In this document: piece after piece, positions 23,101 to 33,501 of the stretch
How the letters are laid out: each line of letters begins with the position of its first letter
How positions within the stretch are numbered: the stretch's first letter is position 1
Assembly: GCF_000485595.1 (NCBI RefSeq)
Contig: NW_014577120.1
Location: 452,494 to 491,486, forward strand
DNA length: 38,993 nucleotides
From: Priapulus caudatus
Taxonomy: Eukaryota; Priapulida; Priapulimorpha; Priapulimorphida; Priapulidae
Reading direction: 5' to 3'
Notes under the pieces: model-generated
What the model was told of the DNA's origin: nothing
Databases searched by the model: none
The model's input: the letters and a program-made list of their open reading frames with translations, nothing else
Translations under genes and position numbers: made by a program

Positions 23101-25733
23101 AACACTGGCGCTGCCCTACAGTGCTCGGGCGATGACGCAATCGATTTCTTAGACTGTCGCGAGTTTTTGTTCGTGTGGCGAATCATGCGTTGAGGGAGTT
23201 CATGCAGCTCTAGATGTTTTGGAAACCCCGTCTACGTTGAGGAACGGGTCGTATTACGCGCTCCCGTTTACAAGTTTGTCTAAACTACCGTTCCGATAAC
23301 CGTAGTATTTCAGCGTAATATGAGGGGAAAAAGTGCCGGTCAGAAGGACCGGCAGTTTCGTAGAGATGGTGGCCCGAGCAAAACCTTGGTGGGCCACCGG
23401 GTCAGAACGAATTTCGAACGCTGGCCGGCGGCGCGGGAGCGATTTTTTCATGTATCTTCCAAAACTTTCGCTCTCGTTGTTACCAGAGCGCTTTGAAAGC
23501 TGACGGGAGCGAAATCGCTCGCCGCTCCCGTGTATTTTTTTTGCTGGCGAGTAAGTAAAAGTCAAGGGTGATTTGGAGCGAGTAATGCAAAGAATTTTAC
23601 ATTTTTCTGCATTGAATGACATACCCTATGTTGTTGCCCACTTATCAGTATGAGGAAGGACACTCTGGAGGGCTAACTGATCACCCTTATTGTAGATGGT
23701 GCGGTACAGAACAGCGTCATCAGCAAGAAGCAAATAGAAGTAGAAGGGTCAGTTTCAGCCAACAAATCATTTATAAAGGATAAGAACAGCAATGGACCAA
23801 GCACAGAACCTTGGGGTATACCCGATGTGACAGCAGCCACATCTGACATGCTGCCGTTAACACAGACAATTTGAGGTCTATCCTTCAAAAAGTCAGAGAT
23901 CCAGTTTAACGTAGCAGTATCCAAACCCAAGTGACCAAGTTTGAAAATTAAAAGGTCATGAGGAACCCTATCAAATTCAAAGGCCTTACTGAAATCTAGA
24001 AATACTGCATCAACCTGTTGAGATTTGTCAAGACCTAATGTCCAATCATGAAGAACATTGATTAACTGGGTAACGGTAGAAAACCCATGCCGAAACCCAT
24101 GTTGATGATGGGACAGAATATCATGCCTATCGAAATGGTTCATAACAGAGGAGTAGACTATATATGCTCAAATGCCTTAAAGCAAAGAGAAGTCAAAGAT
24201 TTTGGGCGATAATTTGAAGCAAGGGAAGATCCACCACCTTTAATAGAAACGCAGTGGCTACGCATCCGGACATCCACTCACACAGTGATCGAGCGACTCG
24301 CGTACACGCATGATTGCGCAATGGGACGCTCTGCTGGCGTCTATTCTTTCTTTTCATCCGTCCTCTCTCACTCTCTCTCACACACACACACAGCTCTCTC
24401 TCGCTCTCTCTCACACACACCTCGCAGACGCTCTCTCTCTCTCTCACGCATACACACATGCACACATACACATTCCCTCTCTCTCTCTCTCACACACACA
24501 CACGGCAAACAGCAGAGCGCCGATCCCATTGCGCAATCATGCGTGTACGTGTCGCAAGCTCACTGTGTGAGATGGATGTCCGAACGCGTAGCCTAGCGGC
24601 TCCTCGTCCGGAACCGGTAGCGTAGCCACGCCCTTAATATAAACGCAGTGGCTGGAGGTTCGGCTACCGTATCTTAATGTTTCGAGGCTACGGGTACGGC
24701 AGTCCATTTGCGCATGCGTCGCTTTCCCACAAAATAATGCCGTTGAAAATTAATTCACGATATAATTCACAATTAAGATTTCTTGATGAGCTAGAAAACA
24801 CTCAGATTTAAAGTATAAAAATAAACATTATTGTGCCAGCTAGCCTACACCAGTTGGTTGGGATTAATTGTCAGTTCAGATGCAAAATATTGAAAGCCAA
24901 AGGTTATACACCATAGATTAATTTGGTACTATGACACGCGTATATAAAATAGCCGAGTCGGTTTATAGTTAGTGTTAGGGTTAGGGTTGGGTTAGGGTTA
25001 GGGATAGGGCGACTGTTTGTACTTATGTGTGGGACTGCCGTACCCGTAGCCTCGAGACATTAAGATACGGCTGCAGCGCATGCATAGTATGACTGGCGTA
25101 ACTGAAGCCTCGAGACATTAAGATACGGCTGCCGTGCCCTAAGGATAGAGAACATGGGTCCCAATGAAACCAATGTGCCTATCCCTAACCCTAATCCTAA
25201 CAATAACCTTAACCTATTATATTGATATAATATTATATTTATATTGATGTAAATGACATTAGTTTTATTGGGACCCATGTTCTCTATCCTTGAACCGCTG
25301 CCGTGCCCGTAGCCTCTGCGTAATATAAACTGAGGTTATAAGAGCATTTTTCCAATCAAAAGGAAGTTGTTTGATATAGTATCAGTACGGGAATCTTGAA
25401 ATAAAGGATCAAGGATAGTTTTGGACTCCGCAGTGCGTTTTCGCAGTTGTGCTAACCTCATCTGGCTAATAATAATATCATAACTTAGCTACGTGCTAAA
25501 CTAGGCTTGGGGCAAAATAAACACTGAACACTCAAATTCAAAATATTGAAATAGTTGGTCTCTTGCGTATAACTAATGACGTTGTTTATTGTTATGCCAT
25601 TCTATAAAATAAATACAGTTTATTATTAAAATAAAGTTATTCATAACTTGCATTATACCTTTAAATCATTTTCTGGAAGATATTTGCATCCTTTTGCAAT
25701 TTCTATCCACCTATCTAGATCCATTGCAACCAT
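15712..25733 (-). CDS. PPP6C: Serine/threonine-protein phosphatase 6 catalytic subunit, complete, nine exons
   Basis: PP6 is a PP2A-like two-metal phosphatase working with SAPS regulatory subunits. Exons in reading order: 25733-25659, 20338-20243, 19887-19822, 19620-19553, 19100-19027, 18741-18662, 17560-17443, 16922-16773, 15902-15712. They sum to 918 nt, 305 codons plus stop, exactly the human length. Motifs: GDIHGQ (residues 52-57), GDFVDRG (80-86), [18 protein letters not shown] (from 109), [19 protein letters not shown] (from 163), [15 protein letters not shown] in exon 8, and [11 protein letters not shown] plus the C-terminal TTPYFL in exon 9. RTIER rather than RTIDR and the TPYFL end choose PP6 over PP4. 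The start ATG at 25733 gives the same N-terminal length as human; a second ATG lies three codons on. Exons 1-8 use GT-AG introns except the one between exons 7 and 8, which is AT-AC. Intron 1 (5320 bp) carries nested transposons. Confidence 0.97.
16075..16735. repeat. GA-rich tracts inside the last PPP6C intron
   Basis: Two polypurine stretches (16075-16310 and 16480-16735) are separated by an ACA-rich spacer in intron 8 of PPP6C. Open frames rich in Ser/Leu here are artefacts. Confidence 0.9.
16923..17442 (-). other. PPP6C: U12-type AT-AC intron of PPP6C
   Basis: Exon 7 ends ...TTC TGT G and exon 8 begins AT CTT GTC TGG; joined they give the invariant FCDLVW. The intron starts ATATCCTTAT, the minor-spliceosome 5' site, and ends CTCAC. 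A branch-site match, CCTTGAC, lies at 16942-16936 with its A 14 nt from the intron end, within the usual short U12 spacing. No polypyrimidine tract or GT-AG alternative preserves the frame. The intron is 520 nt. Confidence 0.93.
17644..17701. mobile_element. 58-bp hairpin element, CAAGAGTATATA ends
   Basis: CAAGAGTATATATGGGAG pairs with CTCCCATTATATACTCTTG. The flanks ATAAAG and ATAATG match at five of six bases, so a target duplication is only suggested. It lies in PPP6C intron 6. Confidence 0.55.
17858..18208. repeat. Repeat element ending in (GGAC)n and AGCTAAAAAC
   Basis: The segment ends GGACGGACGGACGGACGGAC (from 18115) and then GCAATAACTCATCTTGACGA and GTAAGCTAAAAAC, the inverse layout of the repeat at 8617-8700. 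The start AACAAGTGTGATATG is tentative. It lies in PPP6C intron 6; open frames across it are not genes. Confidence 0.55.
19486..19499 (-). promoter_or_regulatory. CTCF-like motif in PPP6C intron 4
   Basis: The minus strand reads CCAGTAGAGGGCAG, a full match to the core CCASYAGRKGGCRS. It lies about 55 bp past the exon 4 donor. A chance match is possible at this length. Confidence 0.45.
20083..20131. repeat. (TA)n microsatellite
   Basis: About 20 TA units in PPP6C intron 2. Confidence 0.95.
20607..20968. mobile_element. hAT-like MITE, CAGGGGTAGAAATTAA termini
   Basis: The ends CAGGGGTAGAAATTAAC and GTTAATTTTGCACCCTG are imperfect inverted repeats. The target duplication is CATTC (20602-20606 and 20969-20973). 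The 362-bp interior repeats GGGAGTC/GACTCC motifs. The termini and the 5-bp duplication resemble the element at 507-1092, so the two are probably related. Confidence 0.8.
20974..21479. other. PPP6C intron 1 sequence, nothing recognised
   Basis: Between the MITE at 20607-20968 and the LINE remnant I see neither coding motifs nor clear repeats. Confidence 0.4.
21480..21910 (-). mobile_element. LINE remnant, 3' part of reverse transcriptase ORF
   Basis: The minus strand encodes the thumb/C-terminal part of a CR1/Jockey-like non-LTR reverse transcriptase: [19 protein letters not shown], then MLRRNLSF, then [11 protein letters not shown], then [16 protein letters not shown]. An in-frame stop lies in the KKAS-SFG stretch, so the copy is dead. 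It is the downstream continuation of the segment at 23547-24249, separated by an inserted hAT-like element. It lies in PPP6C intron 1 in the sense orientation. Confidence 0.9.
21919..23546. mobile_element. hAT-like non-autonomous DNA transposon inserted in the LINE
   Basis: The element (1628 bp) starts CAGCCTAAAAATTAC and ends with the reverse complement of CAGCAAAAAAAATAC. It is flanked by the 8-bp direct repeat GCGAGTAA at 21911-21918 and 23547-23554. Removing it and one repeat restores the LINE reading (...FTYS joined to LYHKYL...). An 8-bp duplication and CAG termini are hAT traits. Subterminal GGGAGC/GCTCCC motifs occur at both ends (for example near 21999 and 23505-23531). No transposase is recognisable inside. 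Confidence 0.88.
23547..24249 (-). mobile_element. LINE remnant, central reverse transcriptase domain
   Basis: Minus-strand coding remains in order: [65 protein letters not shown], then the catalytic ADDAVLYR block in a shifted frame, and [11 protein letters not shown]. These are ordered fingers-to-palm motifs of a CR1/Jockey-type element. A frameshift before ADD and internal stops show it is a pseudogene. Confidence 0.92.
24250..24634. mobile_element. Foldback element 1 (MULE-like) in the LINE
   Basis: It starts CGCAGTGGCTACGCATCCGG, and its arms of about 90 bp (24250-24345 and 24515-24625) are inverted copies; one shared core is CGCATGATTGCGCAATGGGA. The loop is CT/CA microsatellite. The 9-bp TAATAGAAA lies at 24241-24249 and TAATATAAA at 24635-24643. 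A 9-bp duplication is usual for Mutator-like elements; the class call is inference. Confidence 0.75.
24644..25320. mobile_element. Foldback element 2, tandem to element 1
   Basis: It begins CGCAGTGGCT and ends AGCCTCTGCG, flanked by TAATATAAA at 24635-24643 and 25321-25329. Inner inverted arms of about 40 bp lie at 24667-24705 and 25032-25072. A second inverted pair, containing AGAGAACATGGGTCCCAAT, lies at 25146-25164 and 25270-25290. A short TTAGGG-like run (24970-25010) sits in the loop. Confidence 0.75.
25321..25480 (-). mobile_element. LINE remnant, upstream end of the same element
   Basis: The minus strand reads ILDPLFQDS and, after a frameshift, [14 protein letters not shown], the motif that normally sits just before KGGGSS in this reverse transcriptase class. 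That next motif occurs at about 24235, so the LINE was split here by the foldback pair at 24250-25320. The outer limit of the LINE is uncertain. Confidence 0.7.
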
Positions 25734-25754
25734 TTTGAAAGTTGATGGCTAATG

Positions 25755-25768
25755 CTGCCATCTAGCGG
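25755..25768 (-). promoter_or_regulatory. CTCF-like motif just upstream of the PPP6C start
   Basis: On the minus strand this reads CCGCTAGATGGCAG, one mismatch from the metazoan CTCF core CCASYAGRKGGCRS. It lies 22 bp before the PPP6C start codon, in the leader or promoter. Binding is inferred only from the motif. Confidence 0.5.
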
Positions 25769-26116
25769 AAGAAATGTGCAACAATATTTTTTATGCAAAT
25801 TTATTAAGTGATACATATCGTGAAGATATCTATTAATATATTGCTGCAGTAATTAAAGTATACACTGACTTTATAATCGTTCAAATTTTTCAACTAGGCT
25901 ACGTTTAATGTATTCGCCACGAGTCAGTGTCATATATGACACCGTGTAAAAGCGTGGAAATACGCGCGGTTATAAATTATGCAGACCCCGATATATTATT
26001 CCAATCCATTTTTCATGAGTTATCTGTAGCAATACGATGCCGTACGTAGTTTTTAAAAACTTACCATAAAAAATCCCCAGATCCCTAATACTGAGGCATG
26101 ACAACCTATATATAAC

Positions 26117-26152
26117 CAAGAGTGGATAAAAGAGTGGTTTGGTCCACTCTTG
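26117..26152. mobile_element. 36-bp hairpin element, CAAGAGTGGA ends
   Basis: CAAGAGTGGA and TCCACTCTTG are exact inverted ends around a 16-base loop. It is flanked by ATATAAC at 26110-26116 and 26153-26159. This is the smallest member seen. Confidence 0.7.
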
Positions 26153-26684
26153 ATATAACTAACTAATATATATAACAAATATAACAGGCACATATAGCAG
26201 ATATAGCTGAGTATAAACGATTATGCACAATTATTCCATTAAATTTACAACTAGCGCCTTAAACTCGACCCCGCCCACCCCCACCACCACCTACTCCCTC
26301 ACCCACGCACACACACACCGCAGCAAGCATGCCAACCTATATATGCGGTTTATATAGCGAGCTGCGTGATCACACTGTAGCGCGCACACACACGCGCGAA
26401 CCTACAGCCGCAGCTATACGTAGTAAAACAGCATCATGCATTTCGACCCGCAGCACGTACAACACCAACAGCAGCAGCAGCGCACATCTGCTGCCACTGC
26501 GGCTATTACAGTTGTTGGTTGATGCAGTAGCGGCGGCGGGGTGTTGGTGAGGTTAGGAGAGCTCGATAACCCGGATCCCTAGTTACGCGATCATTCACAT
26601 TCACACACACAGGGCCGTAACACGCGGAGCTGCTCCCGCGTACACGCCGCCAGACGAGAGCGAGCGAGCGGCCGTACGTGACAC

Positions 26685-26802
26685 GATAGAGAGAGAGAGA
26701 AAGAGAGAGAGAGAGAGCGAGAAAGTTCTAAGACGCCAGCCGTGACACAGCGTAACGTAAGTGTCTTGAACGGTATAATATATGTATATATATATATATA
26801 TG

Positions 26803-26850
<48 letters not shown>
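26685..26850. repeat. GA then AT microsatellites
   Basis: A GA tract (26685-26720) and interrupted AT/GTAT tracts (26778-26850). Confidence 0.9.
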
Positions 26851-26851
<1 letters not shown>

Positions 26852-27075
26852 CAGTAGCCATACGTGTGATGTAAACACGGCACCGTGGGCACAGTGATGG
26901 AGGTAGTAGTGGTACGTGGATTAATTTGCATCGCATATGGTATATGGGTTCTATCAAGAGCATATGAAGAAGGTTCTATATAGCTCTATAATTATATATA
27001 TAGCTCTATTCTATATAGCTCTATATAGCTCTATATAGTTCTATATAGCTATATGGTTCTATATGGTTCTATATA

Positions 27076-27130
27076 GCTCTAGTACTATAGCCCGCGTTCA
27101 GTAACTGAACGCGGGCTACAGTACTAGAGC
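27076..27130. repeat. 55-bp hairpin, GCTCTAGTACT family
   Basis: GCTCTAGTACT and AGCCCGCGTTCAG pair with their complements in CTGAACGCGGGCT and AGTACTAGAGC. Only a few bases are left in the loop. The next hairpin (27143-27225) has the same ends. Confidence 0.7.
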
Positions 27131-27142
27131 TAGGGTTCTATT

Positions 27143-27225
27143 AGCTCTAGTACTATTATAGCCCGCGTACATTGACTGCCGCAGGCCTGCGGCAGTCAAT
27201 GTACGCGGGCTATAGTACTAGAGCT
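27143..27225. repeat. 83-bp hairpin with perfect 50-bp palindromic core
   Basis: The core 27161-27210 is a perfect palindrome (GCCCGCGTACATTGACTGCC at one end, centre GCAGG/CCTGC). The outer AGCTCTAGTACTA arms are interrupted only by a 3-bp insertion on the left. Both this and the previous hairpin are followed by TAGGGTTCTAT. Confidence 0.8.
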
Positions 27226-27239
27226 AGGGTTCTATATAT

Positions 27240-27600
27240 TTGTTGGAATTGATATATTTGTGTGCGTATGGGTGATTTTGGTATTGAAGTATGGACATAT
27301 ATATATGTGTGTATAGATGTGGCTATTGATAGATATATGGATGATTGTGTATGGATGTTGGTATTTATGTATGAATGTGTGTGTGTATGAATGATGTGGA
27401 TATTGATATATGGATATGTGCGTGCGTGCGTGCGCGCGCGCGCGTGCGTGCACATGTGTGTGTGTATGAATGTTGTTATTGCTATATGGATGCGTGTGCG
27501 TGAGTGGCTATTGGGTATATTGGTGTGCGTACGTGCGTGTGTGCATGCCTGCGGGCGGGCGAGCGTGCGTGTGTGCATACGTGCGTGTGTGCGTGCATGA
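27240..27600. repeat. TG-rich minisatellite
   Basis: Loosely periodic units carrying GTATGAATG, ATTGATATATGGAT and GTGCGTGCGTG. Open frames on both strands are periodic His/Thr or Cys/Val artefacts. Confidence 0.8.
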
Positions 27601-27719
27601 TTAGTGAATGCATGGGTTGTAGGGCTGTGCACGATCGATCAAGAGATAGAGACGAGAGACGTAAGTAAAGATGGGGTAAAATAGACAAAGGGAGAGAGGA
27701 GAGTGAACGCGAAATATTA

Positions 27720-27752
27720 GTGCGTGAGAGAGAGAGAGAGAGAGTGAGAGAG

Positions 27753-27821
<69 letters not shown>

Positions 27822-27945
27822 ACAGAGAGAGGTAGAGAGAAAGAGGGAGCGAGAGAGGGAGAGAGAGAGGGAGAGAGAGTGAGAGAGAGAGAGAGCGAGA
27901 GAGAGAAAGGGAAACAGAGGTAGAGAGAGAGAGGGGGAGACGAGT
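27720..27945. repeat. (GA)n-(GT)n-(GA)n compound microsatellite
   Basis: A GT run of about 30 units (27756-27812) is flanked by GA-rich runs. Confidence 0.95.
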
Positions 27946-27949
27946 GTGT

Positions 27950-29227
<1,278 letters not shown>

Positions 29228-29234
29228 ATAATAT

Positions 29235-29282
29235 CAGGAGTAGATAATAGAGACTATTATAGGTCTTTATTATCTACTCCTG
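29235..29282. mobile_element. 48-bp hairpin element, CAGGAGTAGATAATAG ends
   Basis: CAGGAGTAGATAATAGAGAC opens and TTATTATCTACTCCTG closes a near-perfect hairpin. It is flanked by ATAATAT at 29228-29234 and 29283-29289. The right copy of the duplication is shared with the next element. Confidence 0.75.
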
Positions 29283-29289
29283 ATAATAT

Positions 29290-29328
29290 CAAGAGCTCAT
29301 AATAGAGATATCTATATATGAGCTCTTG
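29290..29328. mobile_element. 39-bp hairpin element, CAAGAGCTCATA ends
   Basis: CAAGAGCTCATA and TATGAGCTCTTG are exact inverted ends. ATAATAT flanks it at 29283-29289 and 29329-29335, so three copies of this heptamer alternate with two elements. Confidence 0.7.
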
Positions 29329-29571
29329 ATAATATGTGTATATTATCATTATATATTATAGTTCCTATATATGTGATATATTTTTGTTCGTCGTGATCCA
29401 TACACGGAAATACCATCGAGCCAACGTAAAACAATGGCCGCGCTTTGTAGTCAATCAAAACGACCTATAGTTGGAAAGTTTTTTTATTATCATATATCAT
29501 CCGAATAGTAGACAGAAAAACATCAGTTTACTCTGGCTGCAGAATGGAAGTGACATGGGAAAGGCACTCAC

Positions 29572-29917
29572 TGTTTTCAATGTGTCAATATAGCGGTGTA
29601 TATCAAACAAAACTCGTTGGTGGTCCGGCGTAAGTGTGCGTCGGGTAGGGGGGGGGGCTTGGGTGGTACCATGCCGATAAATAACGAATGTATAATTTTG
29701 GAGACGGGGCGTTGAGTTGTGATGCAGATTTAGGTTGTTGTGCAAATACAGCACAGCGTTCCGGGTTATGCCCACGCGCTCCCATTCTGAAAGTGTTATG
29801 GAGGCGGAAGTAATTAGGAGACGGCGAGTAAGTTTTAACGGCTGTCTCGTGGGGTATTTTTTGAGAAAACCTGACGGTATTTTTTCTTGTTTTAGCAGCA
29901 TATTTCGCTGCCTTCAT
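29572..29917 (-). other. Open minus-strand block of unknown nature
   Basis: About 110 codons are open on the minus strand, from MLLKQEKIPSGFLKKYPTRQ to IHRYIDTLKT, ending at a good GTGAGTG donor. A second frame is open over the same stretch. The composition is basic, CpG is common and there is no homology I recognise. It may be a first exon or leader of an unknown gene, or a chance opening. Confidence 0.2.
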
Positions 29918-29984
29918 TCCGCAGCGGACAAGACCGCCGGTGTTTGCTTACACACGCGTATAAGTTATACGAACCCGCTGCGAT

Positions 29985-30128
29985 CACAGGCACTTTGGAA
30001 CGTCTCAATAAAAAAAAGGTAAATAAACACAAAATGTATTTACTACCAAAGTCTTAATGTTTCTCTACTCTATTTCGCATATTATTGCCGATAATTACCT
30101 GTAAATGCCGGTCAAATGCTCATGTGCA
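29985..30128. repeat. Solo copy of the outer arm of the 3353-5016 array
   Basis: This stretch repeats the order of the arm at 3375-3525: CACAGGCACTT, TCAATAAAA, TTTACTACCAAAG, TTAATG, CTGTAAATGCCG, CAAATGCTCAT. No inverted partner is nearby. It shows that the arm is a dispersed family. Confidence 0.65.
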
Positions 30129-30129
30129 A

Positions 30130-31696
30130 CACACAAGTACACCCACGCACGCCCTGAATAAGAGAGGCCCCTCCCCTGTGGCTGCGATCGGCTGGTGCAT
30201 GCTACGTACGGTTCACAGTCCCGCGAGCGTAGGCCCATATGCAGGGCCCGTTGGTTGAAACAAAAATTTGTCTTGACGTCATAGTTTTAACATTAACTTT
30301 TCTCATAGACCGCGCTGACAGAAACGTGTTTACGAGTTTAACATACGCAGTGTTCTGAGAACATATACGAGTAGGCCATAACATACGAGAATTCTCATAC
30401 GCAGTGTGTGTAGAGCTAGGTTCGGTCTCTGAGAAAAAGTCAATGTTGATACTAATTTTGTTTCTGACAACCGCGGCCCCCACTGGGACGTATACTGACA
30501 GTATTGTCATCTCAGTATTAATCATTTCTTTTTTCAATGAGCAATAGCTAGGCATATGGTATTAAAGACGCACGTAAGAATCTATAGTAGAATACTACCC
30601 TCTGCGTACCCGCAGACAAATGCGCGGCCGTGGCTTCCTATAGTATACAAAAGTATAGATTAATTTCCACCTGCTGCTCCGACTATAAACCTTACTATAG
30701 CAGAACTACATAGAGACTTGCCACGCGAGCCCGGATCCCTTGTTGATCCCCATTCATGGATCCGCCCATGCACCCTACGTGAATTTGACTGATGCACGTT
30801 TGGATGAATTGCAGCTGTAATTCCTGTATAGCCACGAACGTATATATGCGCGTGCGCTGCGCTTGATCAATATCAGGAGTAGATAATACCTACCCTATCA
30901 TCCCTCCCAATTATTTACTCCTGATCAATATTGAACAAGTAACGTACGCCTCCGCGCATTCACGTAACGTTCACGTCAATGTCAAATGTTGGAAAAGCGA
31001 GGGCGTTGAGGGCGGGATGGGGGTGTGGTAGGGGTTATATGTTTAGTCGTGCACGCTCGATGTCTCAGTCTTTCAGTTGTCTCTCATGATCAATATCGAC
31101 AACTTGTATATATATAATACGCGCTCTCGTGAAATGCCAAATATTTGGTAAAAAACAGAGTAGGCCTACGATATATATACGATATATATATATATATACG
31201 CATAAACAGCATACTCTTTCACGCGACTATGAGTCGGCGGCAGTCGGCACGCAGTCAGGCAAGCGTGCAAGCGGGCGTTTAGCTCGATCAGGCGACGTAA
31301 GCGCGCGCGACGATGCACGAGGGATCCGCTGATATCGATTATAGCCACGCAGCCACGTGGTTTGGCAGGGGTACCCACACCGCGATGTGGCACCACGTAT
31401 TATATATACGTATATGTACGTGTCGTAACCAGCTGCTGCCCTCTGCTGCGAGCACTAGTATCTCTAGCAAGCAGCTATATCGTATGTGTGTGCACTATGT
31501 ATACGACGTATACGTACGCGAGGGGACTATTATTTATTGTTTATCGCCACCAACAGAACGCCAGATGGTTGATGACACCGAGTTTCGCGTACGACTGCTG
31601 CTGCTGTTGCTGCTGACCCGCGTGTGAACGAACGCACGCACGAACACAGCGACACCAACGCCGCCATCGCGCTGCGGCAGGCGAGGGAAGGGAGAG
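30130..31696. other. Intergenic region upstream of the unnamed gene
   Basis: Holds the 50-bp hairpin at 30874 and CpG-rich DNA towards 31300-31700, a likely promoter area. A 117-codon open frame on the minus strand (30202-30555) shows no family features. Confidence 0.4.
30874..30923. mobile_element. 50-bp hairpin element with 8-bp duplication
   Basis: It starts CAGGAGTAGATAATACC and ends AATTATTTACTCCTG, flanked by ATCAATAT at 30866-30873 and 30924-30931. Confidence 0.75.
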
Positions 31697-32387
31697 ATGG
31701 CGTACAACAAACTGCTGCTGGATAAACAGGATTCGGTGGACGCCGCTCTGGTGCTGCATTCCTCCGACGACGAGCACGAAAGGTCAGTTACACGCGCGCG
31801 CGCACGCACACGCACGCACGCACGCACGCACGCACGCGAAGGTGCGACGATGTGAGAAAGGTGGCTGGAGCTCATTGACTTTCGTCGGCAAGCGCGACTT
31901 CTGTTACTTCACGCTTCGCCTATTTCTGTAAACGTACACCAGCAGTTGTATCGCCATCGTCGTCAGCCACCCCACCCCATGTACGTGGGTGACTCACTCT
32001 TATGTAGGAAGAAAGCATTTACAAGCGCGTATCACTGTATAGGAATTATAGTGCTGCTGCATGGTAGCGATGACGTACGTCGCTGTAAAATAAATTACAG
32101 GATAATTAAACGAATTAATTCGTTTTTTTTTAGTTAATGTCTACTGTCTCAGTGTCTGTGGTGGGGATCATAACAATTAATGGTTCCGGTGATGATGATG
32201 AAGCTCGTAATTACTGTAATTAGCGATGCACGTAATGATATTAAAGTCATGATCGAAATGGTTATATAATCGTGATGATTTTTATTTGATTTACGTTAGT
32301 GATGATTTTGATGCTGATGACGTTAATGCTAGTGATGATTTTGATGCTGATGATATTGATGCTGTTGGTGCCTATATACGTCGATCC

Positions 32388-32430
<43 letters not shown>

Positions 32431-33436
32431 AGGATGATGTAGAGGATGCTGATTTGGGTGGTCTTAAGACTTATTAAATATTAATTAAGATATTAAAATA
32501 TTAAGATTTACTTAAGACTCATTAATTGTTAATGATTATAACTTACAAAGTTACTATTGCTATGATCATTTACTAAAGGTGTGTTTCTCCTCCGCAGCTC
32601 ACCTTCCCATCTACGTCAGAAATTTGACCGGCTCATGGGAAAAGATAAAATCCGGGTCAGTGACAAGAAGGAGAATAAGACACAGTCCCAGCGAAATGTA
32701 GATGCTGAGCAAAAGGTAATTAGGCATATGACATGTTATTAGTGCAGCACGTACTGATTAAGAAAATGACTTGCAGCGCCAATTACCATATGCACAACAG
32801 TTCAGGGTAGATGTAATGAGGGAACATGGAAAACTTCTAGTACTAGCGATGGGGAGAGGGTTAGAAAAAGACGAAAAAATTAAAAAAGAAGAATATGCTG
32901 TGGAGATAATAGTGAGAAAGGGAAGGTCAACATCCAGAGTAATATAGCTTGAAGTACAAGGGACCATTGCGGAGAAGAGAAAATTCAACAATTACAGAAT
33001 ACTAGGCCTATAAGTAATACTTGCACAATGTATAGAGCATCTGTATTGATCTGAAGGTGTGCTGTCAAGATGATCATCTAGACCAGCAGAGAGAAAAGAA
33101 GCCAAGTACAGAAGGAAAGGTACAGCCGCCGAATGACACTAATGCCAAGCTGCCATGGTGGTCGCGAATTCAATCTGCTGGGACGACAGCAAGAAAGAAA
33201 ATGGTTTGTTCTTTTGTTGTACCAAAAAAATGTTCTAGGTGTTAGGACACCCATTTCTATGTGAATTACCCTACATAATTGTTTGTTTTCATCATTTGCT
33301 TGCTGCTCCATAAATAGTGGTCACGATGGTTAGCCTTGAATAATTAGTGAGTGTAGTAGAACTCCACATACTAGGACTCTGCAAGAAAAAGAGGTAGGAG
33401 ACAGGTGGAGAGATATGGAATACAACAATAAATAAA

Positions 33437-33501
<65 letters not shown>

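Noticed and set aside
23254-23622. 122-codon open frame on the minus strand
   Set aside because: A chance fusion of LINE reverse transcriptase codons ([11 protein letters not shown]...) with the end of the hAT-like insert.
24970-25010. TTAGGG run as a telomere
   Set aside because: Only a few degenerate units inside a foldback element loop, within a gene intron; an interstitial repeat at most.
30202-30555. 117-codon open frame on the minus strand
   Set aside because: No family resemblance or domain; part of the DNA is locally repetitive (CATACGCAGTG words). Kept only as a note.
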